A DNA stretch of 64,000 bases from Davidsoniella eucalypti (lineage: Eukaryota; Ascomycota; Sordariomycetes; Microascales; Ceratocystidaceae), in assembly GCA_004009845.1 (NCBI GenBank), contig RMBW01000042.1:186001-250000 (forward strand), given 5' to 3'. A model generated the notes under the pieces. It did not search any database and had not been told where the DNA came from. It worked only from the letters and a program-made list of their open reading frames with translations. Shown piece after piece: positions 1 through 12,524 of the stretch. Numbering within the stretch: position 1 is the first letter of the stretch; every line of letters begins with the position of its first letter. A program made the position numbers and the translations under genes.

Positions 1-3000
1 TGTGTTGGTACCTGAAGTACTGACCAGGTGTACCGTGTACTTTGTTCGTTTCAGCACTGATATCATACACGTATGTAGATGGACATCCTAGGTAATAAAC
101 CGGTACATATAATGTATTTGCACATCTATATAGCTTCCATATAATAAGTATATCATATTGCTACGTCCCGATATCAAGTATTGCTCGTTGGCTGCAATCG
201 CCATCACATATATGATACTATGTATACGTAATATCTTGGCCGTCCTAACAGATACCTACGTGTCGATACCAATCCGCCTCTCCCAATGCGGCTCACCCAA
301 GACAAGTTAGGCTTTGAGGATGGACGAAGAAGGGTGTATATACGATACGTACTAGCATGTTATACATATACAACTCTGTCAACTACGGAAGTCCAGAAGA
401 AGCAAAATCTTAACGGTCCCATCATGACATTTGCTCAAACTTGCTAGATATGCCCCTCGGGCAACAATAAGTCACCGCCCTAAGGAGCAATGATAGAACC
501 TGGTGGACGCATATAGGAGAAAGTAAAGTATTTATGGGTTGCTTCTGGCTCTACGTGCTGTCGCTGGTGAATGCACGAGTCCCGGAGAAGAAGAAACACG
601 TACTCTAGCTTGAAACATACTAGATGAGACTGAGAGACAGATAGAATCAACCCTCCCGTTTGACTACTTTAGTTATATCTGTATACTGCGGCTGAACTCC
701 CAAGCCTTATGAATTGAGGCTCTCGATATATGACTGTGCCCCTCGCGGTTTCCCCCTTTTTTCCTCTCTTGTAACTTTGTTATCTAGTACATATTATATC
801 TCTTTTATAGTATGTAGGCAGCATGTACCTATGAGCTGTCCTAAACTCATGCCACCTCGCAGCTCAAACGAAGAGTGGGACGGTACACAGATAGTAAGCC
901 TCATTATTGCCTTTTTTATCCTATCTTTTTTTTTTCCATCTTGTTCTTTTTTCTACTATTGGTATTTTTTGTTTTGTTTTATCAAGATGACGGAACATCG
1001 TGCTCATCAGAAGCTCCGACGCGAGCCTGCAAGGGCTAGGCCAGGCGTTCAAAAAGAAGAAAGAAGTCCAAGACGGGATCAATAAAAATAAAAACGAGAA
1101 GACAAGATGAACCAAGGAGTAAAGAAAAGCTCAAGACTTTTTTGGCTTTGGCTTTGGCTTTGGCTAGGTCAGGCCTTTTGCACAGCCCAAGTGTATTCCA
1201 AGGCCAGGTAAAACAAAAACATGGCCCAGGGCAGAGAAGATAAGGCGTGTTGCCAGAACCACCCCTGAGATACATCTTGTTGGCTGAGCCGCATTTTATA
1301 TATATACATTTCTTTCGTTAAGAAAAGGCTCGACTAATGAAATCTAGATATGGGTTTTCCATGGTTTTGGTATCTGGGTTCCAACTGTTACATAGATAAC
1401 CATCTTTAGTTTCTGTGTATTCCTTTCCTTTATCCTCGCTTGGATAGGTGACGCAGAATCCAAGTCGACCAAACAAACACGAAGCTCTTGGTCACTCGAG
1501 GGTTCAAGTTTTGTCTAGCGTTTGACCACTGAGCGAACATAAACTATATTCCTTTGTCATCAAAGCTGGAAATAGCATTCCTAATTTCGACCAACTGTCT
1601 ACAGAGGATGACGCTTCCTTGGTGTTTCTGATCTGTGACGTCTTGGAGATAAATAATCGATCTTGTTGTGTCCGTCGAGACTTTTTTTTTTGGCTTTTCT
1701 CAACTTCATTCTCGTTGTTTATTTGCCACTTCAGGGTTTAAGTGCAGGGTTAATTATTCAAGATGACGACATGTACAAAATCCTGCCAACGACTTTGCTT
1801 TATGCTATCTTTTCCCTTTCTTCTTGGGGGCGATCCCTTTTGGCCCGTTGTTTCTCTTAATGTTTCGATTTTCACATATCCCTTTTAGATCCAGGACCGC
1901 AAATAGAACCAGAACGAAGTATCATCAAAGTCTCAAGCTAGAGGCGCATCTCTAACCCTTAGAATCCTTGTTCCAAGTTATTGAAGCTGTTCTGGCTGGA
2001 CATGACGTGAGACGAGATAGCACGCTTTGCTCCATCCCAAAGATCAATACTTAGCAGGCAGTTATAGGGCCCTTTCAATATAGCATGAGCATACAATTGT
2101 AATACTGTTGCAGCCATTATGTGATGCGCTGTTCCGTTGACTTTTGGGAGAATGTAACGCTAACAGGAACCAGAGGTCCTCTTCTAGCCAATCAGAGCAA
2201 GCCAGCATAGCCAGGCCGTATCAACCAAGGTGGGGCGATCTTTTTGATTCTGGCAGCCCACAGAAGCATCAGCCGTAGATGAAAATGGAGCCCTTTCGCG
2301 ATAAGAAACGAGAAGAAAACTAGAGAGCAGCGTGTTTTCCAGCCAAACAACGGCTTTTATTTCATTTGAAGAGCTTGATCAGGATGCCGAGCCTCTGTGA
2401 AAATGCAGATGCAGAGAGAAAAAAAAAGGACCAAAAAAGAAACGGAAAACAGAAAAGGCGTGCAGGGAAAGGATCGTGCAGGACAAGTTACATATACAGT
2501 AACTTGAGAAGCACCGCCTTACCGCCTTCGGCCTAGCGTCGTGCTGTTTTGAACTCGAACTTATAAAAAGAAGAAGCAAAAGAAGAATGCGAGATGGGCG
2601 CCACAAGAACGATGCGACTGTCGGTTTTACGGCTGGAATGGGCGGCCGATTGCCAGTAAACCGGCTGTTCTTTTTCAGCCTCCTTCTCGGATATGAAGAA
2701 GCTAAGCATCCCGCGATCAAAACAATGAGAAGCAAGATAATTCTCCCCCCTGAGATGTTGGATTTGCGGTGCTGGCTTGCGATTCTGTGGCCGAGCGCCC
2801 CGCAGTCAATGCGACAGGCGTCTATAGCTGTATAAGTTCAAGGTATCACTGTATTTTTAGTGCTACAGCTTCCTGTCCGTTATCAGTTCGCCAAGGACCT
2901 TTTATATTTCTTTGATGATCTTTGTCTGGAACGCTGAAAGACAATAGAGATGACAGCACGACCGAACAGCAACTGGTCCCTCCTCATCTTTTAATGCTCT

Positions 3001-5329
3001 CAACCCCCCCATATTATCAACTCTTATCGGGTTCTTGGCTTGCTGGCTTGTGAGACTCGAGAGCCCAACGTGCTATGCCTGTTTTTCGCTTTTTATGCTC
3101 TACTGCGAGATTGATAGCGGCCTTGTCATCCCTTGCCCTCCAATCGCCTCTTTGGTATTGCATACGTAATATGTATGTGATGTAGAACAGAGCGACTACG
3201 CTATCTGACAAGTCGTAGGCAGTGGTACTGCCGATGCAGAACCGTAAGAGCCACAGGTCGTCCGCCTTGTTTTGTGGCTAGCTTGGGAACCAAAGCAGCT
3301 GTGAAATCATGCTCTGAATGTTTGTCTGAAAGGCATCAAGATAATGCGGTGTGAACAAGTGCATTTATAGTACCATGTGTTATATTATCTTCTTCTGATT
3401 AGTGTAGTTTGGGTCGCTACACCCCTCCGGGTATATCGACTGAAAGTTAGTTACATATTACTGGTGCTAAATTGTACGATATCTATCTGTATGTCGTATG
3501 AGAAGAATGTTGGCTTGTTTGTCATACTGTGTCTCGAAAAGGTAAATATATCTCTCTGCCTGAGGCTCTAGAACCTACATATAGCAGAAAATGCAAGAAA
3601 AACGAAGGATATAGAAAGTTCTAGACATTTGGAGCAGTTCTGAATAGCTTCAAGATGGGAGTAAAATCCATGTTGCGGGAGGGATGCAACAGGGGCTTTA
3701 GAAAAAAAAACAAGGGCTCTGGTTTTGAAGTGAAGCAAAAATAAGGAAACTCCCTGTGACAATGGCAGAAGCAAGGCTGAAATGTCCCATCCCATTCTAT
3801 CGTTGAGCCTCACAAAACGATTGATAGCTTTCTAGGGTTAAGGCATGCCATTCTTTATATCATTCACTACGTCGCTTCACAGATGTCGTTGCCGCTACAG
3901 CCCTACTAAGAATGTGCTCTTCCAAGGGATTTTTCTTTGTTTCTTTTCTCTTTTGTATTTGTAGGGACATGTTGTGTATGTGTCGCTCTCCCTGTAGATA
4001 GACAGAACGTCTTATAAAGATAGATAACCCTAACATCTATATGGAAATAGATACATATGTTTTCTGTGCCGGCGCCTTCTTTGCTGAGCCGTTATTGGCA
4101 CGGCACGGGATGGGATTGGGATGAGACAGGAAATGCATATCTCTTGGTTTATTTCAGGCCAGCGTCATAAGATGTCGCATGAAGACCAGAGGATGCCCTA
4201 CTGGCCGACATATGGAACTGCGTGAGTTTCCTCTTAGTCCTGCTTTCTGATCTCTTCTTTGACAATGTGCTATAGAGTCGAAGTGAAGCAAGGTTCCGTA
4301 AGATCCGTAAACTCAGGCTGGCTTTGCTCTGCTGTGATTGCCTTTCTGGGGTACGGAAATACTTGGTAGTGGCATTGTTGACAAACAAAGCCAAGCGGTC
4401 GTGGTAGTAGAGTGAGTGTAGTAGAGTTTGGGCAGTAGAGCTAGTGGCGGCGCTAGACCTACGACATTAAAAAGGATATAAATATCGCCGTAGGCTGTCT
4501 CATCACTAGGGTAGCCTGGGAGGTTGCTGCAGACCTGCAGGGCGAGATAAGTATCAGCGGTGTATCGCATTGGAACCCAGAACGGCGAGACGTGGCCGAA
4601 ATGGAAGCTGGCCAGTACTTGAAAGGTACATTAGACGGTTCGACCTAAGACGAATAGGAAGAAGACGAAGCAAAAGAAAGACTACTCTTTATTTTTACTT
4701 CTTTTATCTCTCCATACAACATCTTTGGGTCTGTGACTCTTATTCTTTTTTCCAACTTTTGAAAATGAGCTAATCTGATAACTTGCAAGATCCTTGTCGA
4801 GTACAATAAAAGGAAAAAAAGAGCTTTATTTTTCAGAGTCCAGGTACAAGAGCGGCCTCGGCTGAGGCATCTTATCGCGCACTAAGAGCAGAGCTAGCTT
4901 GCCTATTCTAGATACTAGTTTCTGACAACGCTTTATTCTTTGGCTATTTATCTCGGTTCTTGTACTCTGAGAGATCTCTGTATGCAAGGATATACTGATA
5001 TTGGAGACGAAGAAACCCAACGAGAGAATTGATAGGATTTATGTAGAGAAAACAAGCCTGCAGCATGCTATTGTATCTGCATGAGCCGACAGATGCGTAC
5101 ATTGGTGTAGAAAATACTCGATACTATGTACTGTCAAAGATGAAGATGCTATAGCATACGATCAACCATCACTACCAGTACAACTATAGTACAGCTATAG
5201 TGGCTAAAGATAAGCGGCTTTTGTCGCCGTCAGCAGCACAGTGCAACGCTGATCCTGAACAGCCCAGACTAGTAGACAGACCAGACATCCCTGCCTCCCT
5301 TTTCTTTTCTCGACCCGTCCTGCTCCACG
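1..5329. other. Gene-free intergenic stretch
   Basis: No open frame longer than about 120 codons lies here. The short ones have no recognisable motif, overlap one another on both strands, and show poly-T/poly-A translated as Phe/Lys runs. The stretch contains T-rich and A-rich tracts and a small hexanucleotide repeat near 1141. I see no tRNA, transposon terminus or repeated gene fragment. It may hold distal regulatory DNA for the kinase gene that starts at 6356. Confidence 0.6.
1141..1164. repeat. Hexanucleotide microsatellite (TTTGGC)4
   Basis: Four perfect head-to-tail copies of TTTGGC, preceded by a short T run and followed by TAGGTC. On the minus strand the unit reads GCCAAA. No gene overlaps it. 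It is a short simple-sequence repeat, probably made by slippage. Confidence 0.85.
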
Positions 5330-6355
5330 ACATTTAGTGTTTTTATCTTTTGTTTTCTTCTTTCTATTTTATCATGTTTTATTCTTTCGTTTTTGCTGGA
5401 TTTGACTCTGACGGCAATGATAGAACGAAAGTGGAACCCCTCCTCTCCTTCTTCCCCCCAGAACCCAGAATCCATATATTACCGTGTAGTTGTGCTATTG
5501 TTATTAGCAGTAAAAAGAAAGAATAAAAAAGAAAGAATAAAAAAGCAAGAATATAAAGAATCACACCTACCAATAATCGCAGAGAAAAGTGCTGCCATTA
5601 AAGACGGTCCAACCTTCTGGCGATGTCCTTTTTAGGCGCAGCTCCGCCCACCTTTTTTTGCCCCGTTCCCGACTGCTCGACTTCTTCTCTCTATTGTTTT
5701 GCTGCAACATAACATTGATTCTGGCCTCTTATTTTGTAGCTGGCCTCTGTTTATTTTTCAATTTCAATATTCTATCTTGCATCTCCCTTTTTCTTTTGTT
5801 TTTTGCACCCATTTCTACTCTGACGAAGCCTTCGAGACCTCATTCATCTGATAGCAGAATTAGCTGTTTCTCTTGCCCTGCTCGGCCTTATCACAACCGT
5901 CCGCTCAACGTGGCCTTGCTTAATAGACCCGGGCAGAGATAGAGAAAGATAACATAGCGCAATCTGCGCTATCTCTCTCTTTCGCCCCATCGCACCATTG
6001 TTGTGATTGTTGTTGACCTTTACCACATTTTCTTTCTTTCTTTCTTCTTTCTTCTGCATCTCATCTCGACTCTCGACCGGTTTGAATTGATCGCCCGACT
6101 CTCCTTCAATATTAAATGAACGCCTCGAATTGAGCTAGCTATACAACTATACACTTCACTGAACGATACCGGCCTCGACATCCACCAAGACCGCTCTAAA
6201 CCCCGCCGTCGCCTGTCGCTACCGTCGATAATCTCGATCGTCGCATCAGGAACTGGCCGCCTTTGTGCGTCGCCTCTAGGGGACTGTTCCCTTTGTTTTC
6301 TTGTGCACTATGTCGTCATCATACGACCAGGGCCGCACTCGATCATCTCGCCGCC
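5330..6355 (+). promoter_or_regulatory. Pyrimidine-rich promoter and 5' leader of the kinase gene
   Basis: The plus strand is strongly C/T-rich over about 1 kb, ending in a TTTC-repeat tract at about 6030-6058. Such tracts are common just upstream of transcription starts in filamentous ascomycetes. There is no supported coding sequence. A minimal uORF (ATG at 6116, five codons) and an overlapping uORF (6310-6393) lie in the presumed leader. The transcription start cannot be placed from sequence. Confidence 0.5.
5511..5551. repeat. Imperfect 13-14 nt A-rich tandem repeat
   Basis: Three adjacent imperfect copies of a unit close to TAAAAAAGAAAGAA, the third with a G-to-C change (GCAAG). It lies in the non-coding region upstream of the protein kinase gene and is probably a slippage product. 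Confidence 0.6.
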
Positions 6356-6393
6356 ATGGAGCCACTTCACCCTCTGCCGTCGCTGCCGCATAA
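6310..6393 (+). promoter_or_regulatory. uORF overlapping the kinase start codon
   Basis: An ATG at 6310 opens a 27-codon frame that ends at TAA 6391-6393, 38 nt beyond the first base of the main ATG at 6356, in another frame. The main ATG has a near-ideal context (GCCGCCATGG), while the uORF start context is CACTATGT. A scanning ribosome would therefore have to leak past the upstream ATG. Translational control is an inference and depends on the transcript starting upstream of 6310. Confidence 0.45.
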
Positions 6394-9300
6394 GCCCGGC
6401 CAGCCTCTCGATGTCCCAGAGTCCGCTGAGGATTGCCCCGTTGATACCGTTGCTGCCGCGACCTCCTCCACCTCTTTGTCTGGCCTCAACCACTGTTCAG
6501 CATCGCCGTCCTTAGCGTCTTTGATGACATCGCAGGGGCTAGTCAGCCCTCCGACCCCCCGCAACACTCTCAGTATCGTGGCTTCGCCCACAGAATCTAT
6601 CTCACCCGCCGCTACGCCCAGTCCTCTGCCGCAGCCGCTGCAAAACCGCACCGTCAGAGAGTAAGTTTCTGAGTCGCAACCTCTTTAATCTGCTCCTGCA
6701 TTGCATTCCTTCTCTTGAGCCTTTCGCTAATATTCCTCCCTCGATTCCTAGAACCAATAAGGCTCTCAAGCACTCGGCCGACGGGCGCAAGGCCATCAAC
6801 CAGTACAAAGTTATCAAGGAGCTAGGCCGTGGTGTTCACGGTAAAGTGAAGCGTGCCCACAACCTTGAAACTCAAGAAGAGGTGGCCATCAAAATTATCC
6901 CTCGCTTCAGCAAGAAGCGCCGCCTGGGCAGAGTCACCGCCCAGCTCGAGACCGACCGCAAGACTATGCGTGAAATTGCCATCTTGAAAAAGATCCGTCA
7001 TCCCAATGTTGTAGCCCTACTTGAAGTCATCGACGACCCAGTTCTCAAGAAGATCTACATGGTCCTTGAATATGTCGAGCTCGGCGAGATCTGCTGGCGC
7101 AAGAAGGGTCTCCCTCACATCTGCGCCCATGAACGTCGCCGTGTTGAGCAGGATATGCGCTCATCCTCTTTCTCCGAGGCCGAGTCTTACCTGAACCAGC
7201 AGCGCCTCCGTGAACACGTTGGCAACTTGCAGTTGATTCAGCAGGAGGAAGACCGCGCGCAACACATGGAGCAACCCGACTGGAAGGCAATGGAGCAAAG
7301 CGGAGAAGATGGTAGTAGTACCTCCATGTCTCGAAATGTCTCTACCAACAACTTTGCCCTGATGCATGCCCAAACGTCTTCTGTCCCGAGTTCTGTTGTG
7401 GCATCACGTGCCACCTCGCGTGCTCCATCTCGAAACCACTCCGTTTCTTCTCTTTCTCGTCATTTCACGGGCATGAATGAGGGTGGCATCTTGGAGGAGG
7501 GCGAACACCAGGACCCTGTCTCCGCTGCTCTCGACAGCAACATGTATACTTCTACTTCTTACGCCTACGAGGATAGACCTCTTCGTGGCCGTGCACCTAG
7601 CCTGAGCGAGTCGATCATCTCTCACTCATCTCTCGATTATAATCCTCTCATTACACACGATGCTTTTGCCGACGATTTTTCATACGTCCCTTGCTTTACA
7701 TTCGATACCGCGCGCTCTACCTTCCGCGACACCGTCCTCGGCTTAGAATATCTCCACTACCAAGGTGTGGTTCATCGTGACATCAAGCCTGCAAATCTGC
7801 TGTGGACCAAGGACCGCCGTGTCAAGATCTCTGATTTTGGCGTTTCCTACTTCGGCCGGCCTATCCGAGAAGGCGAAAACGACGGCACCATTTCTGAATC
7901 TGAGGCTATGGACTTTGACGACGACCGTGAGCTGGCCAAGACCGTCGGCACGCCAGCATTCTTTGCGCCTGAGCTGTGCTACACCGACCTAGAAACGGAG
8001 CAGTTCAAGGTTTCCGAGCAGATCGATGTCTGGTCTCTTGGTGTCACTTTGTATTGCCTCATATATGCCCGCATTCCATTCCTTGCTGAGGATGAGTACC
8101 AAATGTTCAAGAAAATTGCAACTGAGGATGTCTTCATTTCACCCCAGCGTCTTGCGCCCGTTGACCCCTCAACCTCACCCAATACTACTTCTTTGTACCA
8201 GCGTCAAAACCGCGCACCGTACAGAGACGATACCGACATGGTATACGAGGAAGTCGACCCACAGCTCCGGGATCTCTTACAGCAAATGCTTACCAAGGAC
8301 CCCGAAAAGCGCATCCGTGTTCGTGATATCAAGCGTCACCCTTGGGTTACTGCCGATATTCCCGACGTCCAGACATGGCTCGAGGAAACTGATCCTGCTA
8401 AGCCGTCTCGTGGCCGCAAGATCCAGGTAGATGAAAAGGAGCTGGACGATGCCGTCATTCCTCTTACATTCCTTGAGAGGGCACGATCGGCCGTCAAGAA
8501 AGCCGTAGGCAAGGTAATGCACCCTTTGGGAGGCGGGGAGCGCGACAACAGCAAGACCCGGCGTCGCGCTCCCAGCAGCACCGCAAGCTCGTGCGGCGAT
8601 CTACCCAGGGGTCACTCTTACGGCAACAGCAGCCTCAGTCTCAATCTTCCAACTCCACTCTCTCCTCACGACGGTCGTCGGCGCAGTCTTCGCCCTGAAG
8701 ACAGCCTGCACCGTTTCGTCTATGGCACAACTCCCGAGTCTCCTAAGCCTAATACTACTATGGTCTATGACCCATTAGCTACAATCTTCCCCGAGGTTTC
8801 GACCCCTCACCAACCTGGTGCGCCGGCTATGTACCACGACCATGTCCGTGAGAAGTCGCTAGAGGACCCTGGCTACACCTCGGATCTGCGTCATACGGCT
8901 TCTCTTAGATCTCACCGCAAGTCACACAGCAAGTCTATTGGACACAATCCATCTTTTGATTCCTCTCTTGCTAGCCTCCACCGGCCCGTCTTTGACAGCG
9001 GCGATGATCTTGTGTCTATGCAGACGACAATGCTACCCTCTGACGAGAGCCTGCGCTCTCTGTCTCGCACTCGGGGTGCTACCCACAGCCATATCCCAAC
9101 TGTCCGTGCACAATCGCCAGTCTCTTTTACTGCCAATGCTACTGCGCCGTGTAGTCCTCGCCGGGCTCGTCACGGTCGCCCTGCTCTTCGGTCAATCGAT
9201 CTCAGCCGCAGCCCCTATACTGCGGCCATGTCCCCACGAGGCGTTAACAACTTCCTCTGCCTTACCCCGCTTGAAAACACAACTCGGTCTGAGCCTTGGT

Positions 9301-10127
9301 CACCTATAACCCCTACATCTTTGCACGAAGGCGCCGATCGTCCGCTGACGGCTCAGCGCGTGCCTAGTATCCCCGAGGCTCGCGAGAGTGTTGGCTTTGC
9401 TATTCCCGACACTCTTCCTACACAATCGCTCGAGTCCCAAGTTAGTACTGACTATTCCAGTGCTGATGCTACCGGCTCGTTCAGCCCTACTCCTCGCACT
9501 AGGGCATCCACTGGCATGAGCTCGACTCAGTCGATTGTGTCGTCAGCGTGTGAGACTGTTGGTACACCCATGAGCAGCCCAAGCGAGCTGGCCAGTCCTG
9601 TGTCCTCAGCGAATCTTGCAAGCGAGAACCAGTGCAGCAGCTCCAACATCAACATGTCTGCCTACCAGTCTGACCCGTCACTCCCGGCTCTTCTCAGTGG
9701 TGCTAGCTCCGTATCGGCCGATCTAGATGGCGAGTTCCTTGGCGAATCTGAAGCTATCAATGCTACCAGCAGGATTTACCGGACCACTGATTCCTTAACG
9801 CCTCCGGCCCAAGCTAAAGACCGTGTGGAAGGTATGATGGATCTTGAGTCCTCAGAGAACATCATCCCTGTTCAACTTGATGCGCCTCACTCACCTTCTC
9901 CTTCATCAATTTCATCCCCCCACCGTCTCGAGGAGGATGATGATGCCGATGACAGTGATAGCGATGAAGGCTTGACTCTGCCTATGCGTCGCCGCACTCG
10001 CATGACTGATAGCTCAAGCATCGCATCGGGTAATAGTGGTAATAGCAGCCGCTTCCTTCCCAAAAGACGGGATACCAATGCTAGTATCTGCAGTAACGAC
10101 ACCGCTAAGAAGGTTGATTACGCTTAG
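6356..10127 (+). CDS. ssp1: Ssp1/CaMKK-type serine/threonine protein kinase
   Basis: Upstream kinase of the Ssp1/CaMKK/Sak1-Tos3-Elm1 group, which in yeasts phosphorylates the activation loop of the AMPK/Snf1 kinase and related targets; in filamentous fungi it is linked to stress and calcium signalling. Two exons (6356-6660 and 6752-10127) are joined over a 91-nt intron with GTAAGT, a GCTAAT branch site and a CTAG acceptor, giving 1226 aa. The glycine loop GRGVHGKV is near residue 127, the VAIK lysine near 149, HRDIKPANLL near 443, DFG near 462, and an APE with RHPWV end of the domain near 508-631. About 240 residues are inserted between the hinge (MVLEYVELG) and helix E, mostly low-complexity. 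The tail from about 635 is Ser/Pro-rich and ends in an acidic patch. The start has an excellent Kozak context. The gene symbol is by family only; which yeast paralogue it matches is open. Confidence 0.92.
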
Positions 10128-11001
10128 TCACAAGGCCATAATTTCTCTTGGCACTGATACTTCATTATTTTGCAACATACATCCTACTGGCCCTCTGATG
10201 ATCAATTTTATTATACCTTGCCTCTCTTGTTTCCGCACATATGCATAGGACTTCTGCTTTTCTTTTTTTCTTTTTTACATACTCATCACTATATCCCTGG
10301 TATCAATCCTATTCTTGACATGTCATGCTGCATCTTTTTCTTAACTATATCTAACGATCATCGCCATCACATACATATTATATTCTCTTGACTATCATTC
10401 TTTGGGTGGATTTAGCTATTGTTTTTTTCTTCATTTCTTTTCTTTCTTAGCTTTGTTCCTTTTCATTTCGTTATAAGGAAAACACGATTCCTTATTATAT
10501 TTTTTATTATTTTCATTCGATTTATTGCAGAGCGAAAGTGCCTTTTTTTAAAACTAAATTTTTTCCCCTTTTCATATCATTTTACTTTTATATACCTTAA
10601 AACTTCATATGTCAAGACGACAACTAATTTTGAAACTTGAAATATGATGGTTTATTTATCTGGTAATAATGATTAATAAAGAAACTTGTTAGTTTTTTTT
10701 CTCTCAACATATATTGAAATCACTATGTATGGGTTATTGAGTATACGCTACATAGAATCTAGATAAGAGAACAGAAATGAAATACAAAAAAAACTATGTT
10801 GTCATTAACATATGTTGCTTGACATTCCACTGTTCAACAAATTCTTAACATTTCGTAATATGCTTGTGAAAAAAAAAAGTGATATTATTGTATATACACA
10901 AGCTGTTGACTTACTATATGACTAACTTGCTTTTCTTTGATACTCTACAAAAATCCTACTAACCCTACAACCAAAAACGTATGTAAATTTTCTTCTTTTC
11001 T
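10128..11001. other. AT-rich convergent 3' region
   Basis: Very T-rich then A/T-rich DNA between the stop codons of the kinase (+) and ALG2 (-). It includes AATAAA-like words near 10676 that could serve 3'-end formation. No coding sequence is supported. Confidence 0.6.
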
Positions 11002-12524
11002 TCATTCATGATGAATTCTTGTAGGTTGTGGGAACAAGACCTGGGCAACGAACAGACCCAGACCAAAGGTGATGAAGATACCAGTAATATTCAAGAACGA
11101 TGTCAACAGCGGTCTGCGTCTTGGAGTATCATCGATATCGTTGGAAATGCGTTCTAGACGCTCACCTAGCTGAGCAACACTAAAGTTCAAGACACGGTGA
11201 CGGCCCGCAGCAGCCATGATAGAGAGTCTCTGTAGGGTAGCTTGTCCGTCACCGAGAACGGCGGCCATGACCTCGCTCCAGGCGGGGATATCAGTGGGAT
11301 CGCGTAGCCAGCCAGTCGTACCGTCGAGAACAGTTTCGACGGGCCCGCCATTATTGCAGGCAAGTACGGGGATACCAGCGCCCATAGCCTCGAGAGGGAC
11401 GATACCAAAGTGTTCGTGCGACGGGGTATACACGAGCAAGCGTGCAGCATCCAAAAGGGCGGTCTTGAGGGCGGCGGGCACGGAAAGTAGGAAGAGGACG
11501 GAGGCGGTAGGCGGGGCGGAGAGAGCAGTGACGGTGGTCTTTGCGGTGTACGTCTGTAGATCTAGAGAAGCCGCAAGCTGTGAGAGCTCGTTGTGGTACT
11601 CGACGTTTTCGGCAACGCGGGAGTCGTAGCCGCCGGCAATGACGAGGCGCACGCCGGCACGTTTGGCGGGAGGGATAGCAGCGAATGCTTTGATAGCCAG
11701 GCCAATATCCTTCTTGCGCTCGAACCGATTGATGCTTAGCACGACTTTTTCGTCTAGCCACTGCACGGATCCTGCGGCGGTGATTGGTTTGGCGCTAGAC
11801 GAGGAGGCAGGCTTGTCGCTGGCGATCTCGATGGCGGGGTAGACGACGCGGAGATCGCGCTGGGCTAGGCCGGGCATGGTTTTGACCACCATGCCTTTGG
11901 TGAACTCGGAGTTGACGGCGATGGCGTGGGCATGGCTCGTACTCCACTGCTCGATCCAGTCGAATGGGGCACGGTATAGTCGTTTGGCGAGCTGGTCTCG
12001 GCCGCGCGCAAGTAGCATATCGGGGAAGTGGCAGTAGAACAGGATGCCGGGTGCTGGGAATAGGTATTGTAGCATTGGCAGGCCGGCCGACAGCTGGTCG
12101 ATGATGAAGGTGTCGGGGTTCAGTGCGGCAAGTTCGCCGGTTAGGTAGATTTGTAGAATCAGGTGTAGCTGGCGAACTATAGAGCACAAGATGGTCAGGC
12201 GGGTTAGGAACGATGCAGGGAAAAGGTTGCCGCGGACGCGCACATCGAGAGTTCCTAGAGTGAAAGAATTAGAATAGTTAGTTGAGCACATAGCAAGAGT
12301 TAGAAGTATAGGCAGTTGGGAAACGGGGGCTGTGGGCTGTGCTTACCGTCTCGGGCTTCTTCGAAGCAATGGCCTGGATCGCAAAACGATGTGAAGATCA
12401 CGACTTTGTGGCCGCGGTTTTGCAGGCCGACGGCGGCATCGACAACAAGACGCTCAGCGCCGCCGATGCCTAGATCTGGGTGGAAGAAGACGAAGGTCTT
12501 TGATTTCTTTGCTGGCTCCGCCAT
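11002..12524 (-). CDS. ALG2: ALG2 alpha-1,3/1,6-mannosyltransferase
   Basis: GT4-family enzyme that adds the second and third mannoses (alpha-1,3 and alpha-1,6) to the dolichol-linked oligosaccharide on the cytosolic face of the ER, for N-glycosylation. Two exons (12524-12347 and 12254-11002) are joined over a 92-nt intron (GTAAGC...CTAG), giving 476 aa, close to the family's usual length of about 500. Visible marks are the N-terminal HPDLGIGGAERLVVDAA, the donor-site region YPAIEI, and the EX7E-type motif EHFGIVPLEAMGAG with downstream NNGGP. A hydrophobic C-terminal segment (LNITGIFITFGLGLFVAQVL) would anchor it to the membrane. The splice restores the conserved FEEARDGTLDVRVRGN. It is divergent from the crotonase gene at 13270. 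Identification is strong. Confidence 0.96.

Noticed and set aside
2379..2835. Overlapping frames of 118 (minus) and 82 (plus) codons
   Set aside because: Both are dominated by translated A/T-rich tracts, overlap each other and have no motif or splice context.
4590..4660. tRNA-like A-box (TGGCCGAAATGG) followed by a B-box-like GGTTCGACC
   Set aside because: The T-arm and acceptor stems do not pair and the spacing does not give a cloverleaf.
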